Positions 1 through 7,225 are shown, numbered from the stretch's first letter. The stretch is 19,734 nucleotides of DNA from Deferribacterales bacterium (GCA_025997275.1 BNUJ01000017.1:1-19734), one strand, 5' to 3'. Made by a program: numbers and translations. Notes: a model not told the origin generated them from the sequence alone.

Positions 1-1236
1 CTGCTGGTGGCACTGTTTCTTGCTGTTATTCATTCGGAGGCGGGGCATCGGGATTTATTTGCTACTAGTAGGCATCACCATCATTCTGCGAACAAGCATG
101 GACTGTTTATGAAAATAGCGACAAGACGTGTAACTCTGTTTGGTATTAAACTAGCACTGCTATTTGCCATATTGCACACATTCACCCGTTTTTCGCTCGT
201 CCGCGAATATTACGATTTAGCAGTTATGATTCCGCTAATATTATCAGAACTTGCTATTGCTACGGGACTTTTATCAAGCAGAGGTATAAGACACGGGGCT
301 GTGCACATCTTTTTCCTGTTCCTTGCGGCATATTATCTGCCCGATATATTTATGTTCCCTGTGGAGTTTGCCTCTGACCTAGACAGCGTATTTAGCAGTG
401 CATATATGCTACGCATATTGGGCTATATAATAGCCCTTGTTGTTATCAGGTGGGCAGCCTATTCGCTCTACAGGGCATCTGTGAACTTGTCTGACAGGGC
501 GGTGCTTGTCGTCTTTTTGTCAGCACTTGTTATATTAATGTTCAAGCAACTTTTATCGCTCGTCTATATCTTACTGGGACAGGGCTTCTTGTCTATGGAT
601 GGCTTTATAATGGCTATGGCAATGCTTTTTAGCAGTATAGAGGGATTATTTTTCATAGCAATTGTTGCATTGGGGGTAGTAGCATCGCTCATTGCACTGC
701 ATGGCATGCGCGGACGCGTCTTTAATGGTGCTAACCCTGCAGAAGTGCGTAAAAAGGTAGCCGCAAGTGCGCTTGCTGCTCGCTGGTGCAGAACGTCCTG
801 TGTGTTCCTTTTAATAGGCGGTTTCTTTGTGGTAGGTTGTTCCTACCTAAACAATAAAGAGGTTATGATATCGCCCCCTGTGGCTATTGAGGCTATAGAT
901 GGGCAGCTTATCATACCGCTGGAAGAGCTTGAGGATATGCACCTGCACAGATACAGCTATACTACTGCAAATGGCGTTCAGGTGCACTTTATCGTGATTA
1001 AAAAGCCTAAATCTGGCTATGGCGTAGGGCTTGATGCTTGCGAAGTGTGCGGGATAGCTGGCTATTACGAGCGGAGCGGGCAAATAATCTGCAAGATGTG
1101 TGATGTTGTTATGAATATCTCCACCATAGGACTTGCGGGTGGGTGCAATCCAGTTCCTTTTAAGTTCACCATAGCAGATGGTAAGCTAGTCATAGATGTT
1201 GATATGCTTATTGAACATGAATATAGGTTTTCGTAA
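1..1236 (+). CDS. Polytopic membrane protein with C-terminal CxxC/CxxC domain, DUF2318-like (5' partial)
   Basis: The frame is open from the first base, so the gene is cut by the window edge; GTG at 7 is probably internal. The visible part (409 residues counted from base 7) has about seven hydrophobic segments, roughly at 46-63, 72-92, 97-116, 134-155, 165-190, 200-230 and 263-283. A soluble domain of about 125 residues follows. It carries CEVC (345-348), CKMC (362-365) and a further Cys at 380 in GLAGGC. This layout fits the DUF2318 membrane proteins found with FTR1 permease and P19 in iron-uptake clusters, where the cysteines are thought to bind metal or do redox chemistry. A short HHHH run lies near residues 23-26. 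The next gene starts 2 bp after the stop, so they share an operon. Family assignment is by recalled pattern; substrate (iron or other metal) is inferred. Confidence 0.75.
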   Translation: MLVALFLAVIHSEAGHRDLFATSRHHHHSANKHGLFMKIATRRVTLFGIKLALLFAILHTFTRFSLVREYYDLAVMIPLILSELAIATGLLSSRGIRHGAVHIFFLFLAAYYLPDIFMFPVEFASDLDSVFSSAYMLRILGYIIALVVIRWAAYSLYRASVNLSDRAVLVVFLSALVILMFKQLLSLVYILLGQGFLSMDGFIMAMAMLFSSIEGLFFIAIVALGVVASLIALHGMRGRVFNGANPAEVRKKVAASALAARWCRTSCVFLLIGGFFVVGCSYLNNKEVMISPPVAIEAIDGQLIIPLEELEDMHLHRYSYTTANGVQVHFIVIKKPKSGYGVGLDACEVCGIAGYYERSGQIICKMCDVVMNISTIGLAGGCNPVPFKFTIADGKLVIDVDMLIEHEYRFS

Positions 1237-1238
1237 TT

Positions 1239-2483
1239 ATGTTTTTTAGGGCATTATTTGCGGCACTTATGCGCAGGAACCGTTCCCTTGCAATGCTCGC
1301 CCTGACTATGGCACTTGGGGTGTCGCTTGCTACTGCTATGTTGAATGTGATGTTTGATATGGGCGACAAAATCAATCAAGAGTTAAAGGCTTATGGGGCA
1401 AACCTGACCGTTATGCCTAAAACTTCTTCAATATTAGCAGACCTTTACAATGCTGGCGACACAAAGGCTAATCAATATCTGCCTTATGATGATGTTTTTA
1501 GGGTAAAAGAGATATTCTGGGCGCACAATATAGTAGATTTTGCCCCATTTTTAGACACTAATATAACTATTGGTAGTGAAGACGTGCCACTAATAGGCAC
1601 ATGGTTTGCCCGTCATATAGATTTGCCCACTGGTGATAGCGTAGATGCTGGTATTGTAGGGCTTAAATCTTGGTGGAGCGTATCTGGGCGGTTGCCTGAT
1701 GACAATAACAGTGAAGTTGCACTAGGCAAGCGTCTAGCAAATAAACTAGACTTAAATATAGGTGCTCAACTCGGCGACTTGCTTATTGTAGGGATAATAG
1801 ATTCTGGCGATAGCGATTCAGACAAGGCTTTCGCTCCGATAGAGATTGTCGGCAAATTAACAAACAACGTTGGACGTATTAGCTATATATCGGTGAGTGC
1901 GTTAACGACCCCTGAAAACGAGCTTTCTCGCAGGGCAGCAACCGACCCGCGCAGTCTGACGACTACAGAGTGGGACACGTGGTATTGCACAGCGTATATC
2001 AGTGCTATAGCATATCAGCTAGAGGAGGTGTTGCCGCAAGCTAGGGTTAAACAGGTGATGCAAGTATCGCAATCTGAGGGGGCAATATTATCAAAAATAC
2101 AACTTTTAATGCTATTGCTAACTATTTTAAGCCTCTTATGCTCCGTGCTTGGTATATCAAACCTTGTTACTGCTAATGTACTGGAGCGTAGCACAGAGCT
2201 GGCACTATTGAAGGCACTTGGAGCGAATGATTTTCAGGTATCTATGGCGGTATTTGTTGAGGTGCTGTCGGCTACATTTGCTGGCGGACTGGTCGGCTAC
2301 GGACTGGGGCTAATATTTGCGCAAATTGTGGGGCAGTCGGTGTTTGGTATGTGGACTGAACCAAAGCTAGTAGTTATTCCGCTGGTTGTGGCGATGACAT
2401 TAGTTGTAACGCTTTTCGGCTCACTGCCAGCAAGCAAGATGATTCTAAAACTGCACCCCGCAGAGGTGTTGCATGGACGCTAA
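1239..2483 (+). CDS. ABC transporter permease, MacB/FtsX type (first of pair)
   Basis: A 414-residue inner-membrane protein. One N-terminal transmembrane helix (about 17-37) is followed by a large extracytoplasmic domain (about 40-280, MacB periplasmic-core type) and an FtsX-type block of three helices (about 287-410). The ERSTELALLKALGA motif before helix 3 is the cytoplasmic loop typical of FtsX/LolC/MacB permeases. It starts 2 bp after the preceding stop without an obvious Shine-Dalgarno, suggesting translational coupling, and overlaps the next gene by 11 nt. Two related permeases plus one ATPase imply a heterodimeric channel. In P19-type clusters this pair is linked to ferrous/ferric iron or metal traffic across the envelope. 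The role here is inferred from neighbours; MacB-like permeases also act in lipoprotein release and drug efflux. Confidence 0.85.
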   Translation: MFFRALFAALMRRNRSLAMLALTMALGVSLATAMLNVMFDMGDKINQELKAYGANLTVMPKTSSILADLYNAGDTKANQYLPYDDVFRVKEIFWAHNIVDFAPFLDTNITIGSEDVPLIGTWFARHIDLPTGDSVDAGIVGLKSWWSVSGRLPDDNNSEVALGKRLANKLDLNIGAQLGDLLIVGIIDSGDSDSDKAFAPIEIVGKLTNNVGRISYISVSALTTPENELSRRAATDPRSLTTTEWDTWYCTAYISAIAYQLEEVLPQARVKQVMQVSQSEGAILSKIQLLMLLLTILSLLCSVLGISNLVTANVLERSTELALLKALGANDFQVSMAVFVEVLSATFAGGLVGYGLGLIFAQIVGQSVFGMWTEPKLVVIPLVVAMTLVVTLFGSLPASKMILKLHPAEVLHGR

Positions 2484-3642
2484 ACGCAGGCATACTCACC
2501 ATAATCATCACCATGCACATCATAGCCATGCTAGGCACTCCGCATGTGCTGGACGTACTAAGCGCGGCAGGCAGTTCAAGTTCGTATTTTCAATGCTCAT
2601 CAGCTCCTTAATGCGGCGTTTCGGGCGAATGCTTGTGGCACTGCTGGCAATATCAGTGGGAGCAACCGTTCTTTATGGAATGGTAGCTATCTATTACGAT
2701 ATGCCACGCCAGCTAGGGCGTGAGTTTCGCTCCTACGGTGCCAATATGGTGATAGAAAACATTAGCGAAGCTGAACTTGATGCAGCACTCGCTAAACTGC
2801 CACCGCTAAGCATTGTTGGAATAACGCCCTACAAATATAGTTCTGTTAGTATGAACAGCTTGCCGATTACCCTTGTTCAGACTGATTTTTCGCAGGTGCA
2901 ACAGACTAATCCATATTGGCAGTTCACAGGCAGACTGCCTAGAGCGGCAAACGAAATAGTGCTAGGTAGTGATGTGGCAGAATATATGTTGCTAAATATA
3001 GTTGATATAGTTGACTTGCCTGAGCTTGGACGCAGCGTTGGGGTAGTGGGCATCGTGAAGACTGGCGGCGTTGAGGACGGATTCGTATATGCTATGCTTG
3101 GGGACAACTGGACGGCTGATATTGTGGAGTTAAGCATTGTTGCCCAGTCTGACGAGCTGGAAAAAATCAGCACACAGCTCATGCAAGCCGCACCAAATAT
3201 TACCCCGCAGCTGGTGAAACGTGTTGCCCAGTCTGAAACGGTTGTCCTTGACAAACTGCAAGCACTTGTCTATCTAGTCACCATTATAGTGTTAGCACTT
3301 ACTATGATATGTGTGGCGACTACGATGATGGCGATTGTTATGGAGCGCAAAAATGAGATTGGACTTAAAAAGGCACTCGGGGCAAAAAATATAAACGTAA
3401 TGATGGAGTTTTTAGGGGAGAGTGCATTATTAGGGCTAGCGGGTGGTTTGCTGGGTAGTATTCTAGGGCAAGTCTTTGCTTATGCCGTAGCTATGAGTAT
3501 CTTCGGACGGGCAATAGGCACATATCCCTTGCTAATACTAGCAACATTGTTATCATCAATGCTTATAGCTATTATAGCTTCGCTTTTGCCCGCCCGCATA
3601 GCAATAAAGATAGAACCTGCTATAGTGTTGAAAGGGGAATAA
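2473..3642 (+). CDS. ABC transporter permease, MacB/FtsX type, with His-rich N-terminus (second of pair)
   Basis: A 389-residue permease paralogous to the previous one: an N-terminal helix (about 51-72), an extracytoplasmic core (about 75-260) and three C-terminal helices with the loop ERKNEIGLKKALGA. The first 22 residues hold ten histidines (7, 9, 10, 12-14, 16, 17, 19, 22), plus Cys25, before a basic stretch and the membrane helix. This tail should face the cytoplasm and could bind a transition metal. The start at 2473 is supported by AGAGG at 2462-2466, 6 nt upstream, and by the 11-nt overlap with the preceding gene. The alternative is Met41, close to the usual start of the family, but I see no better ribosome site there. 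It is followed after one base by the ATPase gene. Confidence 0.85.
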   Translation: MDAKRRHTHHNHHHAHHSHARHSACAGRTKRGRQFKFVFSMLISSLMRRFGRMLVALLAISVGATVLYGMVAIYYDMPRQLGREFRSYGANMVIENISEAELDAALAKLPPLSIVGITPYKYSSVSMNSLPITLVQTDFSQVQQTNPYWQFTGRLPRAANEIVLGSDVAEYMLLNIVDIVDLPELGRSVGVVGIVKTGGVEDGFVYAMLGDNWTADIVELSIVAQSDELEKISTQLMQAAPNITPQLVKRVAQSETVVLDKLQALVYLVTIIVLALTMICVATTMMAIVMERKNEIGLKKALGAKNINVMMEFLGESALLGLAGGLLGSILGQVFAYAVAMSIFGRAIGTYPLLILATLLSSMLIAIIASLLPARIAIKIEPAIVLKGE

Positions 3643-3643
3643 T

Positions 3644-4354
3644 ATGAATATGTTGGAATTAAAAGGTGTTTCAGTGCTATATGGTAGCGATGTTCAGGCA
3701 CTCTATAACGTTAATTTAGAGGTCAAGGCGGGACAGTGGCTTGCCATAATGGGACCATCAGGCTCAGGCAAAACTACTATGATGAACATTATAGGCTGTA
3801 TGGCTAAACCTACCAGTGGTTCTGTCATACTAGACGGACAAGACACCTCAAAGGGCAGTGAGGCTGACCTAACGGCGGTGCGCCGTGATAAGATAGGGCT
3901 TATATTTCAGCAGTTTCATTTAGTATCATATCTAACTGCACTTGAAAACGTTATGCTAGCGCAGTATTATCACAGTATGGTCGGCGAGGCTGAGGCTTTT
4001 GCCGCCCTTGAGCGCGTAGGGCTAGGTGCGCGGGTGCACCACCTGCCGAGTCAGCTATCAGGCGGCGAACAGCAACGTGTGTGCATTGCACGGGCACTTA
4101 TAAACTACCCGAAACTGATACTGGCAGACGAGCCGACTGGCAACCTAGACGAAACTAATGAAGATTTAGTGATGGATATATTCAAGCATTTGCATAGCAC
4201 CGGCAGCACCCTTGTAGTGGTAACACATTCTCCAGAGGTGGCATCTTATGCGGATAGAATGGCAGTTTTAGAACACGGCAGGGTGGTTGAGGTCACAGAC
4301 CCGCCGCCATTTGAACACAAAGGTAGCAGACGGAGGCGCAGCATATATGGATGA
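3644..4354 (+). CDS. ABC transporter ATP-binding protein, MacB/LolD type
   Basis: A 236-residue nucleotide-binding subunit that powers the two preceding permeases from the cytoplasmic face. Visible motifs are Walker A GPSGSGKTT (37-45), Q-loop FQQF (88-91), signature LSGGEQQR (138-145), Walker B LILADEP (158-164) with catalytic Glu163, D-loop NLDE (167-170), and H-loop His195 in VVVTHS. The GPSGSGK and LADEPTGNLD wording is typical of the MacB/LolD/FtsE subfamily rather than solute importers with binding proteins. AAAGGGG at 3631-3637 serves as ribosome site. The last 8 nt overlap the start of the next gene. The C-terminal end (after about 215) is short and basic (KGSRRRRS), with no extra domain. 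Confidence 0.92.
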   Translation: MNMLELKGVSVLYGSDVQALYNVNLEVKAGQWLAIMGPSGSGKTTMMNIIGCMAKPTSGSVILDGQDTSKGSEADLTAVRRDKIGLIFQQFHLVSYLTALENVMLAQYYHSMVGEAEAFAALERVGLGARVHHLPSQLSGGEQQRVCIARALINYPKLILADEPTGNLDETNEDLVMDIFKHLHSTGSTLVVVTHSPEVASYADRMAVLEHGRVVEVTDPPPFEHKGSRRRRSIYG

Positions 4355-5036
4355 AGTTAAATCTGATATATTTGATAAGCTATTAACGGTGCATAAGCTA
4401 CTAGTTGTAGGCGTATGCGTGGTGCTTGCACTCGTTTCATTTTTTGTCCTAGCACCGTTTTTATCTGGCGCAGATTCTTATCAGGGTTTGCAAGACTTTC
4501 TGACAGCTAGGCTTGCTGTAGCTGGACTATTCGGTGCACTTGCAACTGCCGCATCAACTATCAGTGACGTGTTTGCCACATTTGCACGGCTCTTTCTAGC
4601 GGCATCAGTTGCGCTCAGCTTGGAAAAGATTCTGTTGCTCTTTGGGGGCAAGCTGGCATTCAAGTTTATTATCCCCGTTGCACTTTTGGCTCTCACCATA
4701 GCGGTGTGGACGGCTAGCAGACGGTTCGCAAAAATTGCCGCATCGCTTGTTCTAGTGGGGGTGTTTGCAGCAGTGGGTGTGCCTGTATCGGTGGCGGTAT
4801 CCCAAGCGGTGCATAATAACATTATGGTAGCTGAATATGAGACTGCCCAGTCGGAGCTTGAACAATATGACGGCATTACTGGAAAGGCTAGGTTTTTATT
4901 AGATATATCTAAACGCGGGGTTGAGTATATCTCTGCCCAGTTTGTAAATGCAGTGGTGTCGTTCGTCCTAACGGCACTTATAATATCATTACTCACGCTA
5001 TGGCTAGTTTGGAAGTTTCTGAAAACGTTGTTTTAG
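4347..5036 (+). CDS. Unrecognised multi-pass membrane protein, last gene of the transport operon
   Basis: A 229-residue protein starting at ATG 4347, with GGAGG at 4332-4336 ten bases upstream and an 8-nt overlap with the ATPase gene. The in-frame ATG at 4287 would lie inside the ATPase gene without such support. About five to six hydrophobic segments are visible: near 17-38, 48-68, 75-95, 101-118, 123-148 and 200-226. The stretch between the last two (about 150-198) is polar and probably extracytoplasmic. It has no cysteine pair or thioredoxin motif, although thioredoxin-like genes often follow the ATPase in P19 clusters. Its position suggests an accessory membrane subunit of the transporter. 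I recognise no family. The stop codon lies inside one copy of a 46-bp direct repeat. Confidence 0.75.
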   Translation: MDEVKSDIFDKLLTVHKLLVVGVCVVLALVSFFVLAPFLSGADSYQGLQDFLTARLAVAGLFGALATAASTISDVFATFARLFLAASVALSLEKILLLFGGKLAFKFIIPVALLALTIAVWTASRRFAKIAASLVLVGVFAAVGVPVSVAVSQAVHNNIMVAEYETAQSELEQYDGITGKARFLLDISKRGVEYISAQFVNAVVSFVLTALIISLLTLWLVWKFLKTLF

Positions 5037-5073
5037 CCTCAAAAGGGTTTAGTTCTCACGTTCTCGCTTGTTT
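5028..5073 (+). repeat. 46-bp direct repeat, copy A
   Basis: Matches 5604-5649 in 42 of 46 positions by eye (differences at 5033, 5036, 5048 and 5053). The two copies are 576 bp apart and bracket the hicA-remnant/hicB unit. Read on the minus strand, this copy keeps the codons KQART and stop that end the XRE gene in copy B, so it looks like the 3' tip of a second, lost XRE-type gene or a target duplicated on insertion. Its left end overlaps the stop codon of the membrane-protein gene. Confidence 0.8.
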
Positions 5074-5099
5074 TGGATAAGGGACATAGAAATAAATCC

Positions 5100-5128
5100 T
5101 TGTTTTTACACAAAATAGTGTGTATAAT
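5100..5128 (+). promoter_or_regulatory. Sigma70-like promoter and palindromic operator for the hicAB unit
   Basis: The -35 element TTGTTT (5100-5105) and -10 element TATAAT (5123-5128) are 17 bp apart. The inverted repeat TACACA-N6-TGTGTA (5107-5124) lies between and over them, with two further matched outer pairs after one mismatch. HicB antitoxins repress their own promoter through the ribbon-helix-helix domain, so this palindrome is a good candidate operator. Transcription would begin just before the hicA-like ATG at 5135. Confidence 0.65.
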
Positions 5129-5134
5129 ACCAAT

Positions 5135-5196
5135 ATGAACGGCAAAGAGCTGATAGCACGCTTAATAAGCTGCTAAAACAAGCGGGACTTAAATAG
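5135..5196 (+). pseudogene. hicA toxin remnant (frameshifted and truncated)
   Basis: From ATG 5135 the frame reads MNGKELIARL, a typical HicA N-terminus, and stops at 5174-5176. Shifting frame at about 5161 gives LNKLLKQAGLK and a TAG at 5194-5196, which resembles the continuing first helix of HicA. The family's catalytic GSHH region and the remaining 40-60 residues are absent: hicB starts only 10 bp later. I read this as hicA inactivated by an indel and an internal deletion, leaving its promoter and start in front of hicB. An alternative is a short leader ORF that only resembles HicA. If it is a remnant, the cell needs no toxin neutralised here and HicB may persist as a regulator. Confidence 0.6.
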
Positions 5197-5206
5197 GGGG
5201 TAGTAT

Positions 5207-5599
5207 ATGGAAAGTTTGATATATCCAGCAATATTTGAACCTGACAATGGGGCGGTGTCCGTGTCGTTCCCTGATTTGCAGGGCTGTATCAGCTATGGCG
5301 ACAATGCCGAACACGCTTATGAAATGGCAAAAGAAGCCTTAGGCGGCTATATGGCATCACACCTTGAATACTACCCTGCACCAAAAGCCACCCCCGTTTC
5401 AGACTTGAAACTAAAAAAAAGCGAATTCGCAATGTTGGTAGAGGTTGAACCCATATATTTACAGGAACTTAATAGAAAATCTGTGCGTATAAACGCCTCT
5501 ATACCTGCTTGGTTGAAGATTGCAGCTGAAAAGAACGGGGTAAATGTATCACAAACGCTACAAAGAGCATTAAAGGCAGAACTAGATTACGCTAACTAA
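5207..5599 (+). CDS. hicB: HicB-family antitoxin / regulator
   Basis: A 130-residue protein. The N-terminal part (about 1-55, with IYPAIFEPD, VSFPDLQGCISYGD and AYEMAKEALGGYM) is the partial RNase-H-like HicB fold that masks HicA. The C-terminal part (about 90-128, KSVRINASIPAWLKIAAEKN onward) is a ribbon-helix-helix DNA-binding domain. The start ATG 5207 has GGGGG at 5196-5200. Normally HicB neutralises the HicA mRNA interferase and represses the operon; only a broken hicA is visible upstream. It ends 32 bp before the stop of the converging XRE gene. Confidence 0.88.
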   Translation: MESLIYPAIFEPDNGAVSVSFPDLQGCISYGDNAEHAYEMAKEALGGYMASHLEYYPAPKATPVSDLKLKKSEFAMLVEVEPIYLQELNRKSVRINASIPAWLKIAAEKNGVNVSQTLQRALKAELDYAN

Positions 5600-5603
5600 A
5601 TAA

Positions 5604-5649
5604 TTGTTCTAACCTCAAAAGGGGTTAGCTCTCACGTTCTCGCTTGTTT
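5604..5649 (+). repeat. 46-bp direct repeat, copy B
   Basis: Partner of 5028-5073. This copy spans the intergenic hairpin and the last codons of the minus-strand XRE gene (KQART and stop), so it is the copy with an intact gene context. Copy A is then probably the derived one. Confidence 0.8.
5609..5628. terminator. Hairpin between converging hicB and XRE genes
   Basis: CTAACC (5609-5614) pairs with GGTTAG (5623-5628). An inner T-G wobble and a C-G pair extend the stem to 8 bp around an AAAA loop. It lies in the 32-bp gap between two converging genes, where a bidirectional terminator is expected. It has no clear T-run on either side, so intrinsic termination is uncertain. Confidence 0.4.
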
Positions 5650-5958
5650 CTGGCGTATTTGCAGTTTGATAATGTTTGCGGCGTTGGCAAGCTCCCGCTC
5701 TATAATCTGGTCAACTACACTCAATATATTGGTATCAGCTGATTTCTCCATAGTGCTGTAAAACATTGCAGAGGCTGACACCCCCAACGTGCGGGTGATT
5801 TTCTCCAACAACTCGGCAGACATAAAAACGTGTCCGCACTCTATATGACTTAAATGTTGCGGCGTTACGTCTATCCGTTCTGCTAGTTCCTCTTGCGATA
5901 GCTTGCTCTGCTTGCGGTAATTCTTTAAGTTCCTACCAAAGACTTTCTTTATACTCAT
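5632..5958 (-). CDS. XRE-family helix-turn-helix regulator
   Basis: A 108-residue protein with a Cro/C1-type HTH domain at about 6-61 (LSQEELAERIDVTPQHLSHIE, then an ECG turn and LLEKITRTLGV). A helical, charged tail of about 40 residues follows and probably dimerises. It diverges from the nuclease gene across a 161-bp A/T-rich gap, the usual arrangement for a repressor that controls itself and its neighbour. This resembles controller proteins of restriction systems, but such small XRE proteins also serve many other roles. No clear Shine-Dalgarno precedes ATG 5958, so it may be weakly translated or leaderless. Confidence 0.85.
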   Translation of the reverse strand: MSIKKVFGRNLKNYRKQSKLSQEELAERIDVTPQHLSHIECGHVFMSAELLEKITRTLGVSASAMFYSTMEKSADTNILSVVDQIIERELANAANIIKLQIRQKQART

Positions 5959-6007
5959 ACTAAAATAATATATTCACTTGCTACCTAATAACAATGCATT
6001 ATAAATA

Positions 6008-6025
6008 TAATTTTTTATAAAATTA
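6008..6025. promoter_or_regulatory. Candidate operator between XRE and nuclease genes
   Basis: A perfect inverted repeat, TAATTTT-TTAT-AAAATTA, in the divergent intergenic region, 23 bp upstream of the nuclease -35 box. XRE dimers bind such dyads. The region is A/T-rich, so chance is not excluded. Confidence 0.4.
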
Positions 6026-6047
6026 GTCTTTTAACATTAAATTTTCC

Positions 6048-6076
6048 TTGACAACTAAACTCTAAAGATATAATAT
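6048..6076 (+). promoter_or_regulatory. Promoter of the nuclease gene
   Basis: A consensus -35 TTGACA (6048-6053) is followed by TATAAT at 6069-6074 (15-bp spacing) or TAATAT at 6071-6076 (17-bp spacing). The nuclease start is 44 bp downstream, with ribosome site GGAGG at 6109-6113. Confidence 0.6.
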
Positions 6077-6119
6077 CGGAAAAAATGTAATCTTAAATGA
6101 TTTTTTATGGAGGATTGCT

Positions 6120-7163
6120 GTGCAAGACATAAGGGAAAGGCTGAAACGTTTCGTGGTGGAGGAGATTAACCCAAGGCTTGACGACCAGAGCATTGTGGTT
6201 ACTATAGATAAAAACGAGGGACAGACAAAAGCGGTTCTAATTGAGCCATTTTTGAAAATGTTGGGTTACGATGAGGTAAAAGATATTCATCGTGAAGCTA
6301 ACGCAAGCTATGGCAAGAAGAAGGATATGAGAGCCGATTACACTGTGTCTATGGATGGGCGTGAAAGCATTCTTGTTGAATGTAAGGCGTTCGGGAAAAA
6401 TCTTGATAACGAAGAATTTGAGACTCAACTGTCCAAATACTATAACGGCTTGTGTGGCAAAGGGAAGAAAACTGTAGCCATACTTACAAACGGCAAAAAA
6501 TATAGGCTCTATATGGATACAAAAACTACGAATGTGCTTGACGTCGAACCATACTATCAGTTTGATATAACTGGTAATGTGAGTGCTGAACATATTGAGC
6601 ATATACGGCTGTTATGCAAAGATAGTTTTGATATAGACAAGATACGTAAACTTGCTGAACAAGAAAAGCAGGTTGCCACTATACGTTCATTTATAGAAAA
6701 GGAACTTGAAAAGCCCGAAAAACTTACAAACTGGACACTAGACGAGCTGGACAAACAAAAAACCAAAAACAACCGTGAACTTTATGAGCCTCTAGTAAAA
6801 AAGGCATTGGAACAAGTCTTTAGCAAAAAAGCCGAAAACCTGTCAACCCCTGCTGATAGCAATGACGAGGAGCAAAAAGAACGTAAACAAGCTACTGACA
6901 GCAAAAAAAGACCTAAGACTACGTTCAAAATGCTGGGTCTTAAAGAGGGCGACGAGCTGACCTGTACGCGCAAACCTGATATTAAATGTAAGGTTGTGAG
7001 CGTTGAACGTAACAAGGTTAAGTATAAGGGGAAAGAACACTCCCTTTCTGGTCTGGCAACAATATTATTGGAATATGGGAAAGGCATTATCGGTAGCGGT
7101 TTCAACTGTTTTTCTTACAACGGGAAAATATTATCGGATATACGTAAGGAAAAAGGGCTTTGA
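6120..7163 (+). CDS. PD-(D/E)xK nuclease with HsdR-N-like domain
   Basis: A 347-residue protein starting at GTG 6120, 6 nt after GGAGG. The N-terminal domain (about 1-150) resembles the nuclease domain of type I restriction R subunits in stand-alone form. Glu42 lies in the first helix, Asp73 in RADYTV, and ECK at 87-89 gives the D...ExK catalytic core. AILTNGKKYRLY (about 120-131) is the typical following strand. A charged, helical linker (about 180-265) joins a C-terminal domain (about 267-347, starting FKMLGLKEGDEL and including YKGKEHSLSGLA and FSYNGKILSDIR). I recall that domain from similar single-chain nucleases (RAMA/DUF4357-like). There is no helicase, methyltransferase or specificity gene nearby, so it is not an ordinary restriction-modification system. 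Target and trigger are unknown. Its pairing with an XRE gene and a secreted protein suggests defence or conflict, which is inference. Confidence 0.8.
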   Translation: MQDIRERLKRFVVEEINPRLDDQSIVVTIDKNEGQTKAVLIEPFLKMLGYDEVKDIHREANASYGKKKDMRADYTVSMDGRESILVECKAFGKNLDNEEFETQLSKYYNGLCGKGKKTVAILTNGKKYRLYMDTKTTNVLDVEPYYQFDITGNVSAEHIEHIRLLCKDSFDIDKIRKLAEQEKQVATIRSFIEKELEKPEKLTNWTLDELDKQKTKNNRELYEPLVKKALEQVFSKKAENLSTPADSNDEEQKERKQATDSKKRPKTTFKMLGLKEGDELTCTRKPDIKCKVVSVERNKVKYKGKEHSLSGLATILLEYGKGIIGSGFNCFSYNGKILSDIRKEKGL

Positions 7164-7225
7164 TATCCGTTATTGGCACAATCGGTGCAGTTCTAGGACG
7201 TAAGTTTGACAGAGGTAACAAGTGA
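7160..7225 (+). CDS. Possible 21-codon ORF coupling nuclease and secreted-protein genes
   Basis: The frame starts with TTG overlapping the nuclease stop (TTGA) and ends with TGA overlapping the next gene's GTG (GTGA). AAGGA at 7146-7150 could serve as ribosome site. The peptide has a short hydrophobic part, ISVIGTIGAVLG, followed by RKFDRGNK. Exact stop/start overlaps on both sides are unusual for a random frame, and it would make the three genes one coupled unit. It could equally be spacer sequence or a gene remnant; no family is recognised. Confidence 0.25.
   Translation: MISVIGTIGAVLGRKFDRGNK

Noticed and set aside
3141..4941. Octamer TGCCCAGT four times (3141, 3225, 4844, 4934), all on one strand
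   Set aside because: It could suggest an uptake or Chi-like signal, but each copy encodes Ala-Gln in the same frame (AQS three times, AQF once), and none was noticed elsewhere in the unique sequence. Codon preference explains it.
4481..4996. 171-codon minus-strand ORF opposite the 229-residue membrane protein
   Set aside because: It is Ser/Thr/Ala-rich with no motif or ribosome site. The plus-strand frame is coupled to the operon.
5022..5034. AAAAC-GTT-GTTTT hairpin as terminator of the transport operon
   Set aside because: The stem is only 5 bp of mostly A-T pairs, it lies within the last codons, and no T-run follows.
6120..7163. Type I restriction-modification R subunit
   Set aside because: Only the nuclease-like N-terminal domain is present. 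There are no helicase motifs and no M or S subunit gene in the window.
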